From Gigaspora rosea (Eukaryota > Glomeromycota > Glomeromycetes > Diversisporales > Gigasporaceae), in contig QKWP01000506.1 in assembly GCA_003550325.1 (NCBI GenBank), positions 133,105-197,104 of the forward strand: 64,000 nt of DNA, read 5' to 3'. Position numbers and translations under genes: made by a program. Below are positions 58,053-64,000 of the stretch, piece by piece. A model generated the notes under the pieces. The model made no database searches. It had not been told where the DNA came from and was given only the letters and a program-made list of their open reading frames with translations. Position 1 is the stretch's first letter, and every line of letters starts with the position of its first letter.

Positions 58053-58599
58053 GACTTCTCTTATCCGAGATGAGTTAAAAAGTACCAAAATCATTAAATT
58101 TGGACAACTGGATCAGATTTTAGACAATTTTTTTTAAAAAATTACGTTATATTTTTTTGATTTCCTTCTACTTATCAGAAAAAATGTTATATTTCATTTG
58201 ACTCCCTCTTGTATAACATTATTTATGAATGCCCATATAGCTCTTCATATACAACCTCTTTTTGGTTAGATCTTTTGTATTTATTATGTCTTTATAAGAT
58301 TTATTTCTAGTATCTCATTTAACCAAATCAATTCAGTTGGTCTGGTAGAGTTGAGTTGTCTTGACTTTAGATACTGTTATCCTATATCCACTTCTTCAAA
58401 GATATTAGGTAACTAGAGCGATCTTAGACAGTGAACACTTTGTGTAACCTCACTTTGTTACTGTGATATATCTAAGTCGGAAGGCGTTTTTTAATAAAAC
58501 TTAACAAAGAAGATTTAAGGCAATTTGCAATTACGAAAGAGGCTACAATTAGAAGTATATGAGGATACTAATAATTGTTTAATTTGTGTAGTTAATAGT
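58053..58599. other. AT-rich spacer without recognisable gene
   Basis: No frame, TIR pair or RNA gene recognised. Confidence 0.5.
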
Positions 58600-58870
58600 T
58601 GTTTTTATTAGTGAAAGAGTATGAAGACTCGATATTGAACTTGGGGTCCACATCGGCCGCTTTTATACATTTTTGTTTTTCACAAATGTAACGGACTATA
58701 TCTATTACATGTGCAATAAATGCTATATCTATTACTAATAAAATAGATAGTATAAATGATATAAATGTAATATATGAAATAAATGATATATGTGTTATAA
58801 ATAAAATATAGAGTATATATGCTATAAATATGACATGTTTTATAAATGCCATATATGCGTTTTGGCGCGC
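58600..58870. repeat. ATAAATG/TATATG degenerate array
   Basis: ATAAATG followed by ATATAT or ATATAA recurs about every 15 bp between 58700 and 58855; bounded by G+C-rich GGTCCACATCGGCCGC and GCGTTTTGGCGCGCAG. The minus-strand 98-codon frame is a product of the repeat. Confidence 0.6.
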
Positions 58871-59039
58871 AGTAGATCGCCTAGCCAATCAAATTGTAGA
58901 TCCGATACTTGATCATCTATTGGTTCCGATCTTGGTAACCAATGGTCGTACAGGGATGATCTATAGCTCATTCGAACCGTCTCATCGAGCTGAGTCGAAT
59001 GGTGGTTGTTTCATCGAATTCTAATTACTGGATCGAGAG

Positions 59040-59400
59040 GTATGCCCGTTTTTGTGTAATTTTTTATAGGTCAACAATACTATTATAGATCCACTTTTTT
59101 TGGCTTTTTTTCTAGTACAACTCTTGGCTTTCCAATTTTTAGATAGAATTACCTTCTTATTCAGGACTTGCCAAATAGATTTCCATTATTCTGGTTTTTT
59201 GAATTTGTTTGTACCATAGTACAAATTTCAACTAATAGCTTTTATTCAGATAGTAATACCAAGGTTACAGGTAATATACCTAACCGATCGATAAACAATA
59301 GTTATCATAATACAATCTAGTAATTCAAAAATCATTGCCAGTAGGATTTAATTTTAAAACCTACCACTTGGAAAAGTGACAACCAAAACATTTCTCTATA
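59040..59400 (-). mobile_element. Highly decayed SINE-like copy 4
   Basis: On the plus strand GGTAATATACCTAACCGATCG, TTGCCAAATAGATTTCC and CCACTTGGAAAAGTGACAACC correspond to GGTAATGTACCCAACCGATCG, TTGCCAAACGGGTTTC and CGCTTGGGGGTGACAAC of copy 1 at 14640-14900. Nearly all differences are C-to-T or G-to-A. Confidence 0.7.
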
Positions 59401-60207
59401 TCACTATATATTTTTAATAATTTATAATTTAAAAATATCTACTAATTAAATTTAGAATTAGCTAAAAGTAGTGGTTTGATTCTAAATCTAATCATTTGAA
59501 TTGATTTTTCAATTAAAATAAATTCTGATTTTCAAATCAGAGATTTTTACTCAGATTGGTTAAAGAATTTAAATAATAGATCTAAAATATACTCAAAATT
59601 GGTTTTATATATAATTTTATGTGAATTTAATTTAAATTTGATAGTGCTCAAATGGCACAGATTTTGTAGTGCACACAGAAACATTTTACAGAATGCACAG
59701 TAAAAATGCACAAACATTACGGCAAAGGGTGGTACAGTAGTGGTACGTAATATCACATCATGTGAAATAGCGCGTTCAGATTAAATGTATATGTCATTAT
59801 TTATGTTGGCTCGTACGTTAGATTTAGGATCAGTTTTTATTATATTAAGCTTTGGGAGGGGGTTTTGATCTATATAACTTTGATGCATATTGGCTCGTTT
59901 CATGGAGAGCAAAAGATTTTTTCAAAAAAAGAGCATTATTCACTAATAAAACTACCTTGTGTTTCTTAACAAAAAACATTTCTTACAAAATTTTGCTCAT
60001 ATACAATTAGCTTGTTCATTTTACTTATATAAATTTATGTTTTAATAGCTAATCCACATCATTATCGCGGTGGCATGTGAATTTACGTTCATTACTCGTA
60101 CCAAATCCTGTGCTGATTTGACTAGTAAAACTGCTACAAAGCCCAAGCCATTTATAGAGTTAAAATAGAATTAGAAGATTGCATAGGTTAGTAGTGAAGT
60201 TAGGTTG
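59401..60207. other. AT-rich stretch without recognisable gene
   Basis: Nothing recognised; short G+C-rich words near 60060-60150 could belong to the EF-Tu-derived segment that follows, but no further EF-Tu exon could be read. Confidence 0.5.
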
Positions 60208-60467
60208 TTATTTAATTTCTTTAGTAGCATTAACCAGCTGTTCTAGTTTAGTTTTATTTTTTTCTATTTCTGAAAACAAACTAGGAGTTTTTTGTCCATC
60301 AAATCCGTATCTAGTTAATAAATTACACATTTCCATTTCTGCTAACTTGAGAGAGTTGGATTAACGGTGTCTATTTTGTTAATAAAAACTATTAGATACT
60401 TGATGCCGAATGTATGAGCCAAGTGCAAATGTTCTATAGGTAATGTAGTAATAGGAATTTGGGTTAG
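60208..60467 (-). pseudogene. TUF1: Fragment of (mitochondrial-type) elongation factor Tu
   Basis: Minus strand from about 60467: PITTLPIEHLHLAHTFGIKY then LIVFINKIDTVNPTLS, stop, and after a frameshift LAEMEMCNLLTRYGFDGQKT then PSLF, ending ATKEIK-TAA at 60208. This follows the G domain of EF-Tu from 'PQTREHLLLARQVG' through the G4 NKxD motif (FINKID) to 'VEMEIRELLxxYGFDGDxTP'. EF-Tu delivers aminoacyl-tRNA to the ribosome, here the organellar type. Only about 85 of roughly 400 residues remain, with a frameshift; no intron is seen within it, so either a retrocopy or a captured piece. Immediately followed by a TA-flanked MITE. Confidence 0.8.
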
Positions 60468-60482
60468 GATAGCATGGAATTA

Positions 60483-60667
60483 CAGTCTAACCCCGCTATA
60501 GTCACACTGTCTGGCAGAAACTTGACGTGACTATAGCGAGAAAAACATAATAATAGTCACATCATGTGATTATAGCGAGAGTTAATTTTATATTACTGCA
60601 ACTGATTGGTATATAAATTTCAAGAAAATGTGCCTATTTCGGATGTGACTATTGCGGGGTTAGACTG
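60483..60667. mobile_element. 185-bp pogo/Tigger-like MITE
   Basis: CAGTCTAACCCCGCTATAGTC at left and GGGGTTAGACTG at right, TA on both sides (60481-60482, 60668-60669). CAGTCNAACCCCG-type TIRs are typical of pogo-related elements. Confidence 0.88.
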
Positions 60668-61085
60668 TAGTATGGGGTTGAGGGTTAGGGTAAGGATAAT
60701 GCGGAATTGGGGTTAGACTAGTATTAGGTAAAAGGAAAGATTAATACATTTAGAAGCAGTTTTGCACATAATATAAATAAATATGAAATAAATATATATT
60801 TTAATATAAATAATAATAAATATGAAATTGTTTTTATAATTTTATTGGTCAATTTGTGCTTGTGTAACAGAAAAATTCCCCTGATTAAGATTAGCAATTC
60901 TCATTTAAATATTCAATTAGTATAAATTATATATTTAAATATCTGAAAATTTATTTATTAGATCAGTCCTAATTATTAATACATATAAATTCTAGAATAT
61001 TGTTAACTTGCCCCTGGGTGAAATCACCTCATCACGTGATTTTATATTAACCAATAATATTAAATAATAACAATAAATTATAAAA
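60668..61085. other. AT-rich spacer
   Basis: Contains GGGTTGAGGGTTAGGGTAAGG (60673-60693), a telomere-like word. No gene. Confidence 0.5.
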
Positions 61086-61338
61086 TATGGGGGGTGTCAG
61101 TAGAAACCAGGCACATTGTTTTTAGTAAGTTTTTTTAAAACTTTAAATTAAAATATCTCAACAACTATTAAACCAAACTTGATAAATTTATTTTTATTTT
61201 AATTCTATAACTAAATAGAATTAAAATAAAAAAATTTTTATCATGTTTGGTTTAATAGTTGTTGAGATATTTTAATTTAAAGTCTAAAAAAAATTTACTT
61301 ATAAACAATTTGTCTGGTTTCTACTGACACCTCCTATA
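61086..61338. mobile_element. MITE related to the 2.5-kb element at 30036
   Basis: GGTGTCAGTAGAAACCAG at left inverted at right (CTGGTTTCTACTGACACC); arms of roughly 115 bp pair across a centre near 61213 and share AATTAAAATATCTCAACAACT-type text with 30060-30150 and 32500-32560. Confidence 0.82.
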
Positions 61339-61437
61339 TATTATTGATTAGAATTTTAATATAAATGTATAGCATAATCAAGCCAAAACAAGTTAAATAT
61401 TAAAAAAGTACTTCTCAATAGCTTATTTGGCATCTAA

Positions 61438-61603
61438 GGGGCATGCCATTTATTACGTAATTTTTACTATAGATATATGGTCAGAGGTAGTGATCACGTC
61501 TATATATTATATTAATCAATCAGAATTAGATAAAATGATCACACCATACATGGGTAGAGGTGGCTACTAAGTAAAAAATATTACGTAATAAATGGCACGC
61601 CCC
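61438..61603. mobile_element. 166-bp Harbinger/Tourist-like MITE, copy 1
   Basis: GGGGCATGCCATTTATTACG and its inverse (CGTAATAAATGGCACGCCCC) flanked by TAA on both sides (61435-61437, 61604-61606), a PIF/Harbinger-type TSD. Confidence 0.85.
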
Positions 61604-61638
61604 TAATCAATTATGCTAAATAAGCTGTTGATAAAATT

Positions 61639-61872
61639 ATTTGCCGCAGCTGATGCTGAAAACGGCTGATGCTGAAATTTGACCTACTTTGATATGAAAT
61701 TTTAAAATTTTTTTGTGGTGATTTTTTTGTTTTTGTCTTATAGGGTTAGAGTGAGGTTTTGGAGTAGATTTAATATTTAAAGAGTATTTGTGGATTTTAG
61801 CAGGGCTTATAGTTTCAAATCGAAATTCCAAATTTTAGCATCAGCCGTTTTCAGCATTAGCTGCGACATTAT
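61639..61872. mobile_element. MITE with GCAGCTGATGCTGAAAACGG ends
   Basis: TTTGCCGCAGCTGATGCTGAAA and TTTCAGCATTAGCTGCGACA are inverted; a second GGCTGATGCTGAAATTTG/AATTTTAGCATCAGCC pair lies inside. Confidence 0.8.
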
Positions 61873-61979
61873 TTTATGACAGGTGAAACCTGCGATATAG
61901 TGATTGTATCTGGGTAGAACCTGCTATTGTGTGACATAGTAATTTATCCGGTCTACTGCGATAAAAACTTGCAAAAGTT

Positions 61980-62068
61980 GTTACATTATTGATGCAGATT
62001 GCTATCTAAAATAGTAAACAAACTATCTCTAACCCTAATTAAATAAGATCTGCATCAATAATGTAACT
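61980..62068. repeat. Small hairpin with telomere-like centre
   Basis: GTTACATTATTGATGCAGAT at left inverted at right (ATCTGCATCAATAATGTAAC); the loop contains TCTCTAACCCTAATT. Confidence 0.78.
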
Positions 62069-62486
62069 ATTTCTTAGGTTCTATTCTATTATTTTTAGTA
62101 CGTAAACAGTACCGGTATAAATAGAAGTTCGCGGTATATACTATACTAATAACAGAATTAGCATAGTATAGCTTCTACTGTATTTGATACTCGCCTTTGT
62201 ATTATGCCCATACTGTATAACAATTAAACTTTGAGAAAAGCTACAGGTATATAATTTATAAACAGCAATAGCCTGGGCTAAAATTAGAGTTAGTATTGGA
62301 GTAAATGATGCTTATTTGCATGTGAATATTGTGCCTGTACTATTAAAGAATTTTTTTAATTTCATATGATTGCAATATTTGCTAGTTACATGAATAGCTA
62401 AATGCAAACTAGTAATTTCCAAACACCGCATTCTATATGTATTATATGTTACATATTTATATGTAGTGCAATTATCATTATTTGTA

Positions 62487-63160
62487 CTAATTTGGACAGC
62501 GCGGTATATAATGATCTGATTGTCTGCATTTTTGGCAATGTCTCACACTTTTTGTATTACTAGAACCTGTAGAACTTTTAGCAATGCTACTTGTATCTTA
62601 AATATTTCATAATTTCTTTTTTCTTGGTAAATCTTCACCTTCTAATCTATAATGCTTAGATCGACGCCCTTTGTGCTTTACATATATTGAATCGCCAATG
62701 ATTATATTTTCAGAACTCTTTTTATCTATTTTAGCTTTCGTCCTTTCAATAAACTTTTCTAGGTAATTACCAAATTCAGCAACATTATCTGCTCAAATTG
62801 CATAGTTAAGAGCTTTTTTAGCATAGCCCATCTCGAGACCATACTTCTGTTTAGGACTTCACTTATATTCAACATAAACTGTTTCTCTAATATTTTCCAA
62901 ATGGTTAAATGATAGTGGCTGAAGTGCAAGATGGTTCAACTTGTTTTCAACAAGTTGATATACTGGAATTGAACAATGAATTTGTTGTTTGATACTAGTC
63001 TTTTTATTACTATACCATTGCCATGGAATAAGCATGATATGAAAAGTATATGTTTTGAGAATAAGACATGATTTTAAAAAAGTGTCTACAGACAATGCCC
63101 CGGTTAATAAGCCAAGGGCAAGTACATAAATGGGACCCATCGTCAAGCACAATTATATAT
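62487..63160 (-). pseudogene. Second MULE-type transposase, C-terminal remnant
   Basis: Minus strand: a decayed SWIM-like region (TYTFHIMLIPWQWYSNKK, comparable to RFHIGMVNRRWYKDE of the transposase at 7805-13840), then LENIRETVYVEYK, a stop, KQKYGLEMGYAKKALNYAI, a stop, ADNVAEFGNYLEKFIERTKA, KIDKKSSENIIIGDSIYVKH, GRRSKHYRLEGEDLPRKK, and a terminal zinc knuckle CQKCRQSDHYIPRCPN-TAG at 62487. The order SWIM, basic linker, CCHC knuckle matches FAR1/MULE transposases. Catalytic DDE part is absent, and at least two stops and a frameshift are present. Confidence 0.75.
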
Positions 63161-63219
63161 TGAGGTATTGTCTGTAGAGCTCTATGTCTAACAACTTTCT
63201 ATACTACCTTTTAGGGCAG

Positions 63220-63335
63220 TGTCATTAATTACCTAATTATTTTTTATCAGAGGCCTACTCCCCTCCCTTTTCCTTAATATATATATAGTCAGGTTCTTAT
63301 ATATAATTTCAACTTTTTTTACCCCTCCTTTCCCC
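63220..63335 (-). repeat. Dispersed repeat H, copy 2
   Basis: Inverse match of 55146-55275; includes ACCTAATTATTTTTTATCAG, TAGTCAGGTTC and TATATATAATTTCA. Confidence 0.65.
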
Positions 63336-63502
63336 TAAAAAATCATCTAATTTTTGTCACTCCCCTAATATTATCATGCAACACATGACTAATTAATAAA
63401 GAAAACAAGGTCTGGAATTGATCGTAGTCATCTCTTTGCCTATATCCAACTGATAAGTATCATTTGCTACCTAAAAAAAAAAATATATATATATATACGT
63501 AA

Positions 63503-63667
63503 AGGGCATGCCATTTATTATATAATTTTTACTATGGATACATGGTCAGAGATAGTGATCACGTCTATATATTATATTAGTCAATCAGTATTAGATAAAA
63601 TAATTACATCATACATGGGTAAAAGAGGCTACTAAGTAAAAAATATTACATAATAAATGGCATGCTC
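63503..63667. mobile_element. Harbinger/Tourist-like MITE, copy 2
   Basis: AGGGCATGCCATTTATTATA... GGCATGCTC flanked by TAA. Collinear with 61438-61603; TACGTA has become TATATA and CGCCCC has become TGCTC, consistent with C-to-T decay at CpG. Confidence 0.82.
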
Positions 63668-63672
63668 TAACC

Positions 63673-63775
63673 AGGACCCCGAAGAACTCTGATATAACTC
63701 AGATCCAGACTCAAAATTTTAATATAACTTTATATACTTAATTTTATTAAAAGCTTTATACAAAATTATCATATG
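63673..63775. mobile_element. Truncated AGGACCCC element, related to 10562-11702
   Basis: AGGACCCCGAAGAACTCTGAT, CAGATCCAGACTCAAAATTT and TAATTTTATTAAAAGCTTTA match the inverse of 11600-11702. The match stops where the SINE-like copy begins. Confidence 0.8.
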
Positions 63776-64000
63776 GCTTGGACCATAGGCAATCCCCTAG
63801 TTGGGTTGTAGGTATGGCAACTAGTGTAGAACCTTCGGGCGGACTACTTAAATTAGACAACCAAAAGTTGTACGTGTGGCTAGTTGTACTCTCATTCAAT
63901 GTAATTCAATTGTGGGTGCGCCCAAAGAGGTGCCCTTGATTCACAGGCTTGATTAAATAAACTCTCACCCAAAGCGGGAACTTTAATACAAAAAAAAAAA
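63776..64000 (+). mobile_element. SINE-like retroposon copy 3, 5'-truncated
   Basis: Shares GTTGGGTTGTAGGTATGGCA and GTGTAGAACCTTYGGGC with copy 2, then diverges after TCTCATTCAATGTAAT into its own tail, AATAAACTCTCACCC, and ends in an A run at the window edge, so the downstream TSD cannot be checked. Confidence 0.8.

Noticed and set aside
58592..58888. 98-codon Ile-rich minus-strand ORF
   Set aside because: Encoded by the ATAAATG repeat array; composition explains it.

Overview
The window is a strongly AT-rich stretch of a eukaryotic, almost certainly fungal, nuclear chromosome. Short GT-AG introns (for example 48 bp at 1753-1800 and 62 bp at 7879-7940), the standard code and the transposon families (Mutator-like/FAR1 transposases with SWIM and zinc-knuckle domains, an RNase-H-bearing LINE, many hAT-like and TA-flanked small elements) recall arbuscular mycorrhizal fungi (Glomeromycotina such as Rhizophagus or Gigaspora). 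That assignment is from memory of family style, not from a search.

Host genes are few. Positions 21-295 hold the last exon of a WD-repeat protein resembling WDR6/Rtt10 (+), and 34309-34818 hold a small two-exon gene of 140 codons on the minus strand with unknown function. Almost everything else is transposon-derived, and most of it can be resolved into individual elements by their terminal inverted repeats (TIRs) and target-site duplications (TSDs).

Layout. 0.5-6.5 kb: dispersed repeats, a fragment of an AM-fungus-type hypothetical gene, and a three-level nest of elements (2133-3281). 7.8-13.8 kb: a Mutator-like transposase gene, broken by point mutations and by at least five insertions whose TSDs allow the original reading frame to be traced; a 1-kb tRNA-headed SINE lies just downstream. 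15.3-21.6 kb: four non-autonomous hAT-like elements with 8-bp TSDs, one nested in another, one carrying a minisatellite. 22.0-24.3 kb: satellite DNA with a 397-bp higher-order repeat. 24.7-26.3 kb: an array of alternately inverted arms with seven fold-back hinges. 27.8-30.0 kb: a TIR element carrying spliced fragments of an epsin-like ENTH-domain gene. 30.0-32.6 kb: a 2.5-kb element filled with A-rich minisatellites. 36.0-44.3 kb: a decayed LINE (endonuclease, reverse transcriptase, RNase H) interrupted by a 317-bp TA element and a 1.9-kb hAT-like element. 45.8-49.8 kb: a 3.9-kb TIR element containing a retroposed cDNA-like copy (poly-A, 13-bp TSD). 50.1-52.2 kb: a second fold-back array and a full MITE. 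52.5-54.4 kb: a hypothetical-gene pseudogene split by a SINE with a 15-bp TSD. 54.5-57.7 kb: nested TIR elements with minisatellites. 58-64 kb: degenerate SINE, an EF-Tu gene fragment, several MITEs, a second Mutator-like transposase remnant and a third SINE copy at the window end.

Biologically this is a transposon graveyard and nursery. LINE machinery is the likely source of the SINEs and the retrocopy. Small TIR elements were mobilised by hAT, mariner/pogo and Harbinger-type transposases that are not encoded intact here. The larger non-autonomous elements carry host-gene pieces and tandem arrays. The most distinctive observations are the gene-capture elements, the SINE-like family with interchangeable 3' tails, the alternating fold-back arrays, and minisatellites whose units look like miniature intron/exon junctions.
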